A program made the position numbers and the translations under genes. From the NCBI RefSeq assembly GCF_024362695.1, contig NC_065431.1, positions 6,268,624-6,332,623 on the forward strand: a stretch of DNA of 64,000 bases. The letters run 5' to 3'. This DNA is from Pectinophora gossypiella. Taxonomy: Eukaryota; Arthropoda; Insecta; Lepidoptera; Gelechiidae. The notes under the pieces were generated by a model, which saw nothing but the letters and a program-made list of their open reading frames with translations, searched no databases and had not been told where the DNA came from. The stretch's first letter is position 1. Every line of letters starts with the position of its first letter. Shown piece by piece: positions 29,925 to 41,413 of the stretch.

Positions 29925-30235
29925 TTAGCGTGAGCGTTAGGCTCACGATCTGGAGGTCCGGGTTCGATTCCCGATGGGGACACTGTCGAAATCACTTTGT
30001 GAGACAGTCCTTTGTTTGGTAAGGACTTTTCAGGCTTGAATCACCTGATTGTCCGAAAAAGTAAGATGATTCCGTGCTTCGGAGGGCACGTTAAGCCGTT
30101 GGTCCCGGCTATTAGCCGTAAAAACACCTCCACCAACCCGCAGTGGAGCAGCGTGGTGGAGTATGCTCCATACCCCCTCCGGTTGATTGAGGCGAGGCCT
30201 GTGCCCAGCAGTGGGACGTATATAGGCAGTTTATA
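29925..30235 (+). mobile_element. SINE A, nearly full-length
   Basis: Head slightly truncated (starts at GAGCGTTAGGCTCACG), B box GGGTTCGATTCCC, body ATCACTTTGTGAGACAG, core CGTGCTTCGGAGGGCACG, tail CCCAGCAGTGGGACGTATA. Confidence 0.87.
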
Positions 30236-30284
30236 AGAACTGAACTGATTAGGCAGCTAAATTAATCAATTGTATAACAATATT

Positions 30285-30440
30285 TTCTGTTTCTTGCAGC
30301 TTCTTTTCCCCGGCTATACAGGTTGTGAGAAGCTGTAGTAGTTTTAGGTGGATGAGATGTTCGTTACGTAAAAATTGACGATTCAAAGTGTAACTATGTT
30401 ACTAACTGAATAAAGATATTTTTGAATTTGAATTAGACTA
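30285..30440 (+). mobile_element. LINE 3' end with TTTGAA tail
   Basis: TTCTTGCAGCTTCTTTTCCC, GTTGTGAGAAGCTG, AATAAAGAT and TTTTTGAATTTGAATT. The same 3' end occurs on the minus strand at 40240-40420. Confidence 0.55.
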
Positions 30441-30582
30441 CACGATCTGATCGGGAAACGGGAGTTGGTGGGCAGTAACCATGGTAACCACCCGTGACCT
30501 TGACGCATCTAGCCTGTCGGATAGGTAGGTGTAATAAGCCCTATAGGCTTACGACAAAATCACGATCGCCTTAGTCCGAGGT

Positions 30583-30730
30583 ACGGTCACGAGTACTAAT
30601 ATGTATACACTTTGCAACCATGTCACATTAACTTTTTTGACAATTTAAACCGTAAGCCTCATTAAATGTCAAACATGATAGTGCGACAGGGTTCTAAAGT
30701 GGGTACATGATATTGCTCATGACTGTACCT
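30583..30730. mobile_element. MITE family L, complete copy
   Basis: GTACGGTCACGAGTACTAAT at one end and, facing it, ATGATATTGCTCATGACTGTAC. 148 bp. Confidence 0.6.
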
Positions 30731-30734
30731 ACAT

Positions 30735-30850
30735 CCATCGCAAGATGAACTAAGTACCCACTCACCGAGCTTTCTGTTAGACCAACGTGATAGGTGAGCC
30801 GTGGTATAATGGTCAAGACAACTGTGTTAGCGAATACTGCACTTAAGATA
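30735..30850 (+). repeat. Repeat family K fragment
   Basis: CATCGCAAGATGAACTAAG, CACCGAGCTTTCTGTTAG, CAACGTGATAGGTGAGCCG. Longer copies at 33640-33795 and 46655-46840. Confidence 0.5.
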
Positions 30851-30879
30851 AATTACTTAACTCATGCAGCATAGATTTC

Positions 30880-31190
30880 TAGCCATAGAGGCAGCCAATC
30901 AGCTCGCGACACCAAACACTTCAGGGCCCCGATACCGACCCCGCCGGCGTGGTCGACGATTTCCCTCATTCAGCGCTTATCGCTATCGACCCACTAGGGT
31001 CGATTAATTCTTTCAAATATTTTTCCTCTCAGACGACGCCCTGAGCCGAGGTTCGCGCCCAACTGGGCACCCTCAGGCCTGTTGTCTTAAACGTTGTACC
31101 GGGTGAGAGCCTTCAGCGCTCCCCATTTGTCCGGCCAAGTAGTTAATGCCATCTGCGGCAAATCTACAATAAGTCACGTCAAAAAAAAAA
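30880..31190 (+). repeat. Repeat family D, the most complete copy
   Basis: Begins TAGCCATAGAGGCAGCCAA, passes ATACCGACCCCGCCGGCG, then the common 3' part, ending AATAAGTCACGTC and an A run (31178-31190). The constant 3' end with A tail and variable 5' starts across copies argue for a retroposed element. Confidence 0.78.
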
Positions 31191-31197
31191 GCAGCAT

Positions 31198-31285
31198 AGA
31201 TATACTTACAGGATGTCAGTGACATCGTAACGAAAACTTTGAGGGATGATTCTGAGTTAATATCAAGTGGAATTTTCCATCGCAA
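31198..31285 (+). repeat. MITE family E fragment
   Basis: ACAGGATGTCAGTGACATCG and GATTCTGAGTTAATATCAAG. From 31286 to 31800 nothing further is recognised. Confidence 0.45.
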
Positions 31286-31814
31286 AAGTATGGAATCATT
31301 GTAACACTTACATTAACCTAATGGTCAAGCCAACTGTGTTAGAGAACTTGCGAGGTGTTTCGATTTATTGATGAGAAGTGTAATTGGAATATTCATTAAA
31401 CCTCAGTGTAGAAGCCTCGTAAACTCGTAACATACAGTCATACACCCTCTATAAACTATATTTAACTTTTTCACTATACAGATACAGTACATTTTACAAC
31501 ATCTATATAAGTATGCCATTACAGATAATATACTTAATTAGTTTTAATTACACTTAATATAAATTTGGTGTTCTTCTTTTCATTACAGCTAAGCTGCCAC
31601 TTAATACTAAATTACTTAAAATAAATTTCAAGTAAATAAGTTAACAAGTAAATTGTTTAAATTTAAAATACACTAGCCTGCAAAAGTAAGTAAGTACCTA
31701 CTATACTTTTAAGTTTTTTTCCAGAACTATAGAAGTAAGATATTTAAAATAAAAATAAAACGTTTTGTAGATAATTTTATCAGTACTTAAGTAGTTTTGA
31801 AGGCCAGTGTATTA

Positions 31815-32003
31815 TACAGGGTGTTAGTGACATCGTAATGAAAACTTTGAGGGATGATTCAGACCATGATTCTGAGTTGATATCAAGTGGAATTTTTACT
31901 AAATTTTTTACGAATTTTCCGACAGAAAAGTTCACTTGATATCAACTCAGAATCATGGTCTGAATCATCCCCCTCAGTATTTGTTACGGTGTCACTAACA
32001 TCC
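31815..32003. mobile_element. MITE family E, nearly complete
   Basis: TA-flanked left end CAGGGTGTTAGTGACATCG, right end (facing) GTTACGGTGTCACTAACATC. The arms of about 80 bp pair through GATTCAGACCATGATTCTGA. Best copy for defining the family. Confidence 0.65.
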
Positions 32004-32159
32004 ATACCTACTTGTATGGCTACTTGTGCATGAAGCATGCCCCCGAAATCGACAGGTAGAACTTAGTACTAAGTGGCTATTTAAAACTAGTCTTCCACTT
32101 AAATACTTAAGTAAAATGACCAGACATTAGGTGATGATTTAAATAGATATTCTGAGAAA

Positions 32160-32510
32160 GTGTCAACTTCTGTGACAAGACTTTGAACATCAAACAGAGC
32201 CCGGAAACTCCATACAAAAATCTCAGTTGCCACCTAACGCGTAACTGCGAGCTAGACAGACAGTCCACGCATCTTACGAACGAACGTCGGCGTCCAATTT
32301 CAAAATTCGAACATAAAAACTAAACTGTTAAAAATAAACACAACGATCCGCGCGCTGCCTTCACAATTCAAGTCTAAACAATGTTCTTAGGGGTGACGTA
32401 AATCTAGCTCAGAGGCTGGTGGGGTAAACCGCTAACGACAAGGGGGAGCGCGCGCTGAATGTCTGCTTCCCTCGCACTTACACAATAAGGCGCCATAAGG
32501 TAAGAATGAG
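32160..32510. repeat. Repeat family O, GC-richer
   Basis: Shares ATTCAAGTCTAAAC and GGCTGGTGGGG with 39825-39900 and GACTCCAT(A)CAAAAAT-like segments with 51885-52050. Looks like a promoter at first because of its composition, but it is repeated. From 32511 to 33060 nothing recognised except a weak L fragment at 32810-32915. Confidence 0.4.
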
Positions 32511-33062
32511 GTTTTTTATGGAGTATTTAGAGTGCTACTAGATTAATGACAGCTTTCGGGAAGGGCGCCCACTGCGGCGGTTTTTTTGTAAACGGGTAGC
32601 TTTCGACAGACGAAGGGCTATCTACTGTGTCAAAGTGTTAAACTACTTTATTGTAACATCCTTACAATTATGATTTGCGTTTACAAATGTCATTTTTACC
32701 TATTTTTCAAGTCACTTTACTTTGAACTTCTTATAATTAAGTAAGTACCTTACTCTACTTTAAAATTGCAAAATATTTATAGTAACAAACATTTATTTGC
32801 CTAGTAGGGATCACTGGCTTTAGAACCCTATCGCGCTAACTTATTTCACATTTTTTGAGAAGTATAGTTCAGTTTGTATAAAAAGTTAATGTGACATAGA
32901 ACCAAAGTACCCTATAGCCGCAAATTGTATCTTGAGGGTGTAATTCTTATTTCACATTTTATTATTTGTGTGTACAGATGCAAAAAATATAAATAGAATA
33001 AGAAAATAAAAATGTCCTCCAAAAATGTATAATATTTTATATATTAATATATTAGTGACGAT

Positions 33063-33310
33063 TCCTGCAGACCTCCTAAATTTATTTTAAGTTATACCTG
33101 TCATTTTAATTCTTATTTTCTTATATACCGAAAAAGAAAGAGACGGGTAGTTGACAGGACAAAAAATTAGGGAACACACGTCAATTTAATAAATAAAAAT
33201 ACGTTGGAGTATATCCAGATCAGACAGAATTAAACTGAGAGCATTCAATCATCCGTCCCTTTCCATTTCGGCGGATAAGAAAAAGACAGAACTTAAAATA
33301 AAATTAGGTG
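33063..33310. mobile_element. MITE family H, degraded
   Basis: GATTCCTGCAGACCTCC, TTTAAGTTATACCTGTC and, facing, ATCCGTCCCTTTCCATTTC. Internal part deleted compared with 16130-16508. Confidence 0.55.
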
Positions 33311-33394
33311 GCGTTGGAAAATTATGTCAAAAATTGAGTTGATTTGCTTTTGTGCTAAATGACATACAAATTCAATTGTTTTTTTCACGGTCTG

Positions 33395-33470
33395 CTCCCC
33401 TTAATCAACCGGAAGGGATATGTACGGAGCATGCTCCACCACGCTGCTCTAATACGGGTTGGTTGCACCT
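33395..33470 (-). repeat. SINE A fragment
   Basis: CCTTAATCAACCGGAAGGG, GAGCATGCTCCACCACGCTG. Tail and head absent. Confidence 0.5.
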
Positions 33471-33494
33471 TTATGTTCTAGGCATACTTCCGAC

Positions 33495-33630
33495 TCGTCC
33501 ACATAAACTGGTTGCCTGGAAGAAATTGCTGCTTAGCAATAAGGCCGCCAGATTGTACTATATCTATCATCATCTGTGTTAATTTGTTTTGTATGTTGTG
33601 TGCAATAAAGTATATTTGATTTGATAAATA
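33495..33630 (+). mobile_element. LINE 3'UTR
   Basis: TGGTTGCCTGGAAGAAATTG, AATAAGGCCGCCAGATTGTA, TGTGTGCAATAAAGTATATT. Same 3'UTR type as 15752. Confidence 0.6.
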
Positions 33631-33639
33631 ACATAACAC

Positions 33640-33795
33640 ATCATAAGTTCACGACTATATCCCAGTTGGGGTAGTCAGAGGTGAACTAAGTCCCCACACC
33701 TCACCGAGCATTCTGTTAGACCAACGTGATAGGTGAGCCGTATCGCCGTTTATAATGGTCGAGCCAACTGTGTTAGTGAAAACTGCACTTAACAC
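33640..33795 (+). repeat. Repeat family K
   Basis: CAGTTGGGGTAGTCAGAGG, CACCTCACCGAGCATTCTG, CGTGATAGGTGAGCCGTATC. From 33796 to 34458 no gene is seen; 33941-33996 holds a CCACATATGGG/CCCATATGTGG palindrome. Confidence 0.5.
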
Positions 33796-34458
33796 GTTCA
33801 TTGTGTAACTGACAATTGGATACCTATCGACCCCTCACGTGCAATGTTATTTTTCGATAAACACATTGGAATTAATGAAACACACTATGGCAAGAAAAAA
33901 CAATTTGAAAAACCTCTCCTCGATTTTTTCCATTTTCCCGTGGCCCACATATGGGTCATGCACGTATGGGTTACACATTCTATGCCCCATATGTGGTTCA
34001 TACCCAGTGAACGTGTTAAGATAAATTAATAACTCACTAGTGCACGTCCGGTCCCGGATTCGAACCGGCGTACCCCGATTGAGAAGCAAGTCGGTGACTT
34101 CTTTTAGTACTTACTCTAAATCAGCGAGCATGAATGAAGATTGTGTCAGGGTGTCAAGGTAGTAAGTGGAATTCCGTGGTGTCTGCCTGCCCCTATGGGA
34201 AATAGGCGTGATTTGATATGTGTATTCTTAGACTGCGTTTCCATTGACGCGGATCTGTGCGCAGATGTCGAGGGAATCGACCAATCACCGTGAGGGTGAG
34301 TGACGGAGCGTCTTCGTTTTTCTCTCTTTCGAACGCTGTGATTGGTCAAATCTGCACATCTCCGTGTCAGTGGAGACCCGGCCTTAGACGGAGCGAAATT
34401 TACCAATCGATAGTGAGGTCCTTTCCAGTACACGTTCTAAAAATATAGATGGCGCTAT

Positions 34459-34558
34459 NNNNNNNNNNNNNNNNNNNNNNNNNNNNNNNNNNNNNNNNNN
34501 NNNNNNNNNNNNNNNNNNNNNNNNNNNNNNNNNNNNNNNNNNNNNNNNNNNNNNNNNN
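34459..34558. other. Assembly gap (100 N)
   Basis: Exactly 100 N, the conventional size for a gap of unknown length. Repeat G sequence lies on its right side (CATTTTATCACGTTTTTC, CGTGTTTTGACGTTTAG). Confidence 1.
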
Positions 34559-34738
34559 ACGTCCGACATTTTATCACGTTTTTCTATGACGTCACAGTGT
34601 GGTTTTTCTTTCGAATTTCCATGGGCATTTCGTGTTTTGACGTTTAGTAAAAAGTAAGTGGAGGGTTATAATGGCCACATCGAAGCAATTCATCTAAGAA
34701 AGCAACAAATACAATAATACACTTCATTGCACCAAAAT

Positions 34739-34800
34739 AAAAAGAAATAATACACAACAACAACAAACAATAACAACAAACAACAACAACAACAAAATTA
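34739..34800 (+). repeat. CAA-rich microsatellite
   Basis: Imperfect run of ACAACAAC units. Confidence 0.7.
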
Positions 34801-36404
34801 GCAACAAAAGCTTTTTGGCATTTTAGTTGGAAACTAGCCTACTGCCGCAATGTCTTCTCTACACTTCCTTCTTACCTCCACCAAAATATCTCGGCCAACA
34901 TTACGAAATGAACTGCTCTTCGGTATTCACATAAGAACCCAAACATACCTCGACCGACAGAAAATCATCCTAATTACCGACCTGGAGCAATTGTACTTGA
35001 TTTCAACCGTATTTCCGATCATTTACTACCCCAAACTGTACAAGACCCCGCAATAGACACTTAAAGACTCTGCAATAAGGTTTATTAAAGATTCTTGAGA
35101 CGGCAAAAGGTTGGTAAGCGAGAGGTTATATCCAAAGCCACGCCCTGCGAGTTTTTTGTCGAATTTTTCTCCGTTTTGGGAGGGGTTTTTAAGGGTACCT
35201 CCTTGATAATTGCGGTCAAAATTTTGGGAGGGATTGCGTAATTGATGTGTACGTAAATGTGGTGAAATTATTTGGGAATCGTTGAAGGAAATAAACTTCG
35301 GGAAATAACATCCGAACTCAGCCACCATCTGACTGCAGCCTACTGAAGTAAGAGGCGCCCACCCCCGCGGCAAAAAAATGATTGCAAATGATTCGACGTA
35401 AAATAAAAATAAATAGAATTTTTCCAAAACTACACAGAATGGAAAATAAGTTTCAACAATAACCATTACTTAATGGAAAAATAAAATAATATCGTCGCCT
35501 TACATAAGTAACCACTTTTTTAAGCGTCTTTTTGAAAAATCCGAAAAATCACATTCATTGGGGTTAAAATGGCCACACATCGAAGCAATTCACCTAAGAA
35601 AGCAATATTGCAATTTGACATTTGCGCATATAAAAGTAAGTGCGCAATGCAAACAAATGTTGTGATTTTCTCCAACAAAAAAGGTGAATAAGTACTTACA
35701 TTATTTCTTCCCTATTTGTCTTCACTCTGGCAGCTGATGTAGTACGTTTTAACGCCATTTTATTATATATTACACACACACACACATATTACACATTAAT
35801 TTAGACGCAATTGTTCAGTTTTAACAGACTTTATCACATTTTAAAGCTGTTGCGAAAAAACGCGCGCGATGGCGGTAAGTCGACTGAACTTTTTAAAAAA
35901 AACAGAGAGTTTTTGGCGGGAAGCAAAGTCGGGATTCTTAGTCGGTTTCCTAATTATGTACATACCCGAGTAATGAGAAAATAGGTAAATATCACGTTAA
36001 ATCTCCATTACGCCATCTATATGATTTTAGTGGAACGTAGCCTGGAAAAACCCCCATTATGTTTTGAGAAGAATTTCTGAACGCTTTTAAAATAAAAAAA
36101 AACATGGCGGCGTTCTAAAAAGTAATTACTTAAAGTTGTCAGAAGCAATAATGGTTTGAAAGAAAAATGTTATGAGTTTTACCAAGAATAATAATGTTGA
36201 AAAAAATACATTTTCGTGTTATGGCATGAGTATTATATGGTTAGCGATAGGTAAGTAATCAGAAAAATTTTGGTAAGTACATAAGTGACATAACCTGTTG
36301 TCGCGAACGGAGTAAATACTCCTTTGGCCAAAACTCTATGGTCTAGTCCTTTAAAAAGAAACATAATGGCGGCCATTTTTGAGACAAAAGACGATCGGGC
36401 GCGA
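34801..36404. other. Stretch without recognised gene
   Basis: Holds two unassigned frames (34850-35056 plus, 68 codons; 35026-35466 minus, 146 codons) without motifs, a (CA)n run at 35771-35785 and repeated ATGGCCACATCGAAGCAATTC segments (34670 and 35569). The frames overlap each other and I do not call either a gene. Confidence 0.5.
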
Positions 36405-36625
36405 AAAGAATTCGTCATGGGCTTTTTGGCGGGAAACGGGAACGAGACAGTTGCTTTCTTCATTGAATAATCTAAATAATTAATACGAAGTGGTGTTTTG
36501 TGGTTAATGATCGCATTAAGTTAGTCGGAAGACATTCGCGAGTGTTATTATATCGGAGTACTCAATAAACAAAGTGTATCTGCCTATTTTCGCTTCGTGG
36601 CAGGAAGCCGCTTCATAACTCGATA
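36405..36625 (+). repeat. Retroposon family F, 5' part
   Basis: From TTTTTGGCGGGAAACGGGAA to GGAAGCCGCTTCATAACTC; the 3' half is missing and is followed by a D fragment. Confidence 0.6.
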
Positions 36626-36639
36626 GTTTACTTTTTACC

Positions 36640-36705
36640 GATTACTCTAGCCATAGAGGCGGCCAATCAGCTCGCGACACCAAACACTTCAGGACCCCGA
36701 TATAT
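36640..36705 (+). repeat. Repeat family D, 5' fragment
   Basis: CGATTACTCTAGCCATAGAG to CTTCAGGACCCCGATA. Joined directly to a headless SINE B, forming a chimeric junction. Confidence 0.6.
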
Positions 36706-36952
36706 AAAATCACTTTGTGATTCCTAGTTTGGTTAGGACATTACAAGCTGATCACCTGATTGTCCGATAGTAAGATGATCCGTGCTTCAGAAGGCACGTT
36801 AAGCCGTTGGTCCCGGTTACTGCTTACTGATGTAAGTGAGTAATCGTTACATGAGCCATGTCAGGGGGCTTTGGCGACTCAATAATAACACTGACACCAG
36901 GGTTGATGAGGCTGGTATTCCACCTCACAACCCACACGATAAGAAGAATAGG
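36706..36952 (+). mobile_element. SINE B, headless
   Basis: Starts at AAAATCACTTTGTGATTCC; core CGTGCTTCAGAAGGCACG; tail AACCCACACGATAAGAAG. Confidence 0.8.
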
Positions 36953-37067
36953 ATCTTTCTTTTTACCTTTTGACTGTACAGGTAGTATTTGATTACCTAC
37001 TTACGACATAATTGTTCAATGACAATTTTGCTAATTAAGGTTTTACGACCTTTTAAGGTGTGTAACA

Positions 37068-37400
37068 GCCTCCGTGGTCTAGTGGTTAGAGCGTAAGGCT
37101 CTCGATCTGGAGGTCCGGGTTCGATTCCCGATGGGGACATTGTCGAAATCACTTTGTGAGACTGTCCTTTGTTTGGTAAGGACTTTTCAGGCTTGAATCA
37201 CCTGATTGTCCGAAAAAGTAAGATGATTCCGTGCTTCGGAGGGCACGTTAAGCCGTTGGTCCCGGCTATTAGCCGTAAAAACACCTCCACCAATCCGCAT
37301 TGGAGCAGCGTGGTGGAGTATGCTCCATACCCCCTCCGGTTGATTGAGGGGAGGCCTGTGCCCAGCAGTGGGACGTATATAGGCTGTTGATGATGATGAA
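37068..37400 (+). mobile_element. SINE A, full-length reference copy
   Basis: A box in CCGTGGTCTAGTGGTTAGAG, B box GGGTTCGATTCCC, body ACTTTGTGAGACTGTCC, core CGTGCTTCGGAGGGCACG, CCTCCGGTTGATTGAGG, tail GGCCTGTGCCCAGCAGTGG and a (GATGAT)n end. Confidence 0.92.
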
Positions 37401-37474
37401 GGTGTTACGACAATTACATATTTACGACCAAATTTTTTTTTTTTATTAATTTATCTTAAGTGTTTTTTTTTTAA

Positions 37475-37805
37475 GTGGAAGCCGAGGTTGTCCCGTTGAG
37501 AGAACGGTTGCCTCTCACTTTGAGGTCGCAGGTTCGAATCGAGGCCTAAACCAATGATTGTCGAATGTGTTTTCGAATTCATGTTTGGAACACAAATGAT
37601 TATCGCGTGGTCGGCGGCGAAGGAAAACTTATGAGGAAACCCACATTCCCGTTAAATGCATCGGAGGTATGTGAACTAACCTTTATTAGGCTGCTTTTCC
37701 CTTCGGGTTGGAAAGTCAGACAGGCAGTCGATTCTGTAAAAAACTGGACCTTTCAAATCTACAGGTTAGGTAAGCGGACCCTGTGAAAAACGGGAAAAAG
37801 CTACA
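37475..37805 (+). mobile_element. SINE J, plus-strand copy
   Basis: Altered tRNA-like head (CACTTTGAGGTCGCAGG, GTTCGAATC), then GAATTCATGTTTGGAACAC, TTATTAGGCTGCTTTTCCC and AGGTTAGGTAAGCGGACC. Confidence 0.8.
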
Positions 37806-37881
37806 GGATTTTGCTAAAAATATTATTGGTAATAAAACTGCATTTGGTACCTACTACATAATTATTATTGTACATAATATG

Positions 37882-40800
37882 TTAATCCAAGTCGACATTT
37901 GATAGATCTTCTGTTATCTTCTTGATCTCCGCCTCTGACCTCTGCTTGGTTGCTTCTGCCTTCTTCTTCTCCGTAAGTTTCTTCGCTTCTTCTTTCTTCT
38001 CGCCGTACAACCTGGAATGGACATTGAGGGCAGTTTACTTTAGCTATTCTAAGAAAGGCCTCATCAGTGTGAGTGGTCGAGAGAATACAGGGTGTTGGGT
38101 ATGATGTCACTAACATCCTGTATACATTAACCCTTTCACGGACAGAGATCATGGGTCATTGATGGTTCATAAAAGGTGATTGAAATGACACATTGGGATC
38201 GACGTCATTAGACGTTCTGTCCTTGAAAGTGTTAAAATCAGTATAAGTACATAAAAACAGCCTCCGTTGTCTTGTGGTAAAAGCGTTAGGGTCACTGTCA
38301 GGAGGTCCGGGTTCGATTCCCGATGGGGACATTGTCTAAATCAGTTGTGAGACTGTCATTGATTTGGTAAGGACATTGCACGCTTGAATCACCTGATTGT
38401 TTAAAAAAGTAAGATGATTCCGCGGGCACGTTAAGCCGTTGGTCCCGGTAGCTATTAGCCGAAGAATCACCAATCCTTCACCAATCAGCTCCGCAGTGAA
38501 GCAGCGTGGTGGAGTATACTCTATAACCCCTCCAGTTGATTTAGGGGAGTTAAAAGAACTACCTATATGTGATTATCATCATATTCATAATCTCCCTAGC
38601 GTTACCTAACTTGAAGATTTGACAGGTCCGGTTTTTTACAAAAGCGACTGCCTGTCTGAACTTCCAATTTCCGTTCCGCGAAGGGAAAACCAGCCCAATA
38701 CAGCCTACTACGTGCGATATATACATTAAACTATCTATAATTATACATGAACGACATCAGACTGGTCGCTCAACTTTTTTTTTGTTGAAAAAGTCGGAAA
38801 AATCGGCCTAAAAGTCGGGCGATTTTTTTACCTCTTCAATTCGTCGAGGACTTTTTGCGGCATGTGACCAGGCTTGGGCTGGTGTATCTCGTACTCGCCG
38901 CGGTGGTTCCTGACGAGCTCCACCACTGAGTCCTCGAGGTTGGGCGTCTGCCCGGGGGCGGAGGCCGGGGGCGAAGGCTTGCGCATTTTTGATGCCCAAG
39001 ACTGCAGGTAGTTCCCGGCTTCGGATTGCAGGAACTGGAAGATAAGATAAGGTAAGTAAGTATACAGTATAAGTATAAAGAACACAACTTACATAAATTA
39101 ACAACAAAACCAAGATACAAAACGTTGTCAAAATAGAAAAAATATAAAAAAATGTAAAAAGGTTATAAAATCTGCGAAGAGTTCGCAACAGAAACCTTGC
39201 GCCCCCCTATTTTTATTTTAAATATTTAGTAGTGTAGGCACTTAGCCTCGGTATGATGCTTTGGTGGAGTTTTTTTTTATTTTCTATCTGTGTTACTAAA
39301 ATATCTATACACACGCACCTTTTCTCTATTCTTGTTCACTTTATGCGGAGGCGGCGCAGGCGCTTGTCGCTTGTTGTTTGACTGGAAGCCTTGTCCCGCT
39401 GGAAATAAAAAAAAAAACGAATTATTGAAGTGTGTACTCATTTTTTATTATCATAAGTTGTGACAAAATAAAAACTCAACAGATTTATAGATAAATATCT
39501 CGCAATCATGGTGTGAATCATCCCTAAAAGTTTTCGTTACGATGTGACAAACACTCTGTATACTTACTTAAATTCTGCGTGTTGGTCTGTGGTCCCAACT
39601 CAAACATGACTTGGAAGTCAGCGTGGTTGCCAAACGCGAAGCCGAATCCCACGCGAGAGTCCGTCCCTGCAAATGTAAAAACAAACATAAATATAAATAT
39701 ATTTAAATATATTTCCGGGTACTATTTACTTACATACATACATAAACAGCCTATATACATCCCACTGCTGGGCACACACATTGACATTATCGTACACGCG
39801 CATCTGTGTGTATGACGTCTGACGCCATTCGATTCAAGTCTAAACTATGTCCGGGGGGGTGAGGTAAACCTAGTAACTCAGCCGCTGGTGGGGAGCGGAG
39901 TGTTGTCATTCTATAATAAACAGCCTATATACGTCCCAGTGCTGGGCACAGGCCTCCCCTCAATCAACCGGGGGGGTATGGAGGATACTCTACCACGCTG
40001 CTCCAATGCGGATTGGTGGAGGTGTTTTTACGGCTAATAGCCGGGACCAACGGCTTAACGTGCCCTCCGAAGCACGGAATCATCTTACTTTTTCGGACAA
40101 TCAGGTGGTTCAAGCCTGAAAAGTCCTTACCAAACAAAGGACAGTCTCACAAAATGATTTCGACAATGTCCCCATCGGGAATCGAACTCGGACCTCCAGA
40201 TTGTGAGCCTAACGCTCTAACCACTAGACCACGGATGATGTTACTTAAGTATTCCAATTCAAAAATATCTTAATTCAGCAGGTAACATAGTTACACTTTG
40301 AATCGTCAATTTTTACATAACGAATGTCTCATCCGTCTAAAACTACTGCAGCTTCTCACAACCTGTATAGCCAGGGAAAAGAAACTGCAAGAAAAACCTC
40401 GGCACAGGGCCCTAGACGTTCTTTTAAAAAAATAAACATAAAATATTTTTATACAATTGAGTAATTTAGCTGCCTAATATCAGTTCTCAGACAGTTAATC
40501 CCATGCATAGTAAGTAGGTATGTAGTCGTTACATGAGCCATGTCAGGCGCCTGTGGTGGCTTAATAGCACCACAGTCTCCGTGGTCCTGTGGTTGAGCGT
40601 TGGGCTTACGATCCCGGTGGGGAAATATCACAAAAAATACTTTGTAATCCCTAGTTTGGTTAGGACATTACAGGCTGACCACCTGATTGTCCGAAAGTAA
40701 GATGATCCGTGTCTCCGAAGGCACGTTAAGCTGTTGGTCCCGGTTACTACTTACTGATGTAAGTGAGTAATCGTTACATGAGCCATGTCAGGGGCCTTTG

Positions 40801-41372
40801 GCGGCTCAGTCATAGCTTAGGCTGTGATTCGAACCAGAGTCAAGCTTTCTAACACGACTCGACTTTGAATTCTATTAAGCGACTTAATTCCATTAAAATG
40901 TTTTAGTTTAAGTCCTTAAATAGATTAAAATGGAATTTCCAGAGTGTGAAGATGAAAACCTAATTATGTAATTCGTATTCATTACCCCACCTAATTTGCA
41001 ATGACCTTAGTTGTCGAGTTGCGGAGTTTAGATTTAAAATACTCTGTCATGGGTAAAGTTAAAGTAAACTTGAATGAAACACTTTATACGGGGTTAGGCG
41101 CTGTACAGACTTTCGTTCGTTTTTTCACGTACAACAGACATAATGCATTTTTTTCTTTGTTTTCGGGTATAAATTCGAATATAAACCCTTGTCATTACAC
41201 CCAGGCACAACACATCTTCCACCCATTATTATTCTGATCAAAATAAAGAGAAACAATATAGGTAGCAACATAATTCTATACATAATCTGATTCAAATATC
41301 AAGTAACAATTATTTTTATACATGCATCTCTGCATTATAATGTGTCACAAAAACTGTGACACATTATACATT

Positions 41373-41413
<41 letters not shown>

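Noticed and set aside
32160..32510. Promoter and 5'UTR exon of a minus-strand gene (GC-richer, with GTTCGTTCGTAAGATG donor-like site)
   Set aside because: Parts of it recur at 39825 and 51885, so it is a dispersed repeat; no downstream exon could be linked by phase.
35026..35466. 146-codon minus-strand ORF
   Set aside because: No recognisable domain, overlaps another frame, and lacks gene-like context; kept only as an unassigned stretch.
37068..37140. tRNA gene (A and B boxes, GGTTCGATTCCC)
   Set aside because: Part of SINE A: the same head recurs many times, always followed by SINE body; no cloverleaf with a paired acceptor stem could be made.
38808..39188. 126-codon minus-strand ORF as an independent gene
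   Set aside because: It is a wrong-frame reading across exon 5 of gene A; the correct frame joins by phase with exons on both sides.
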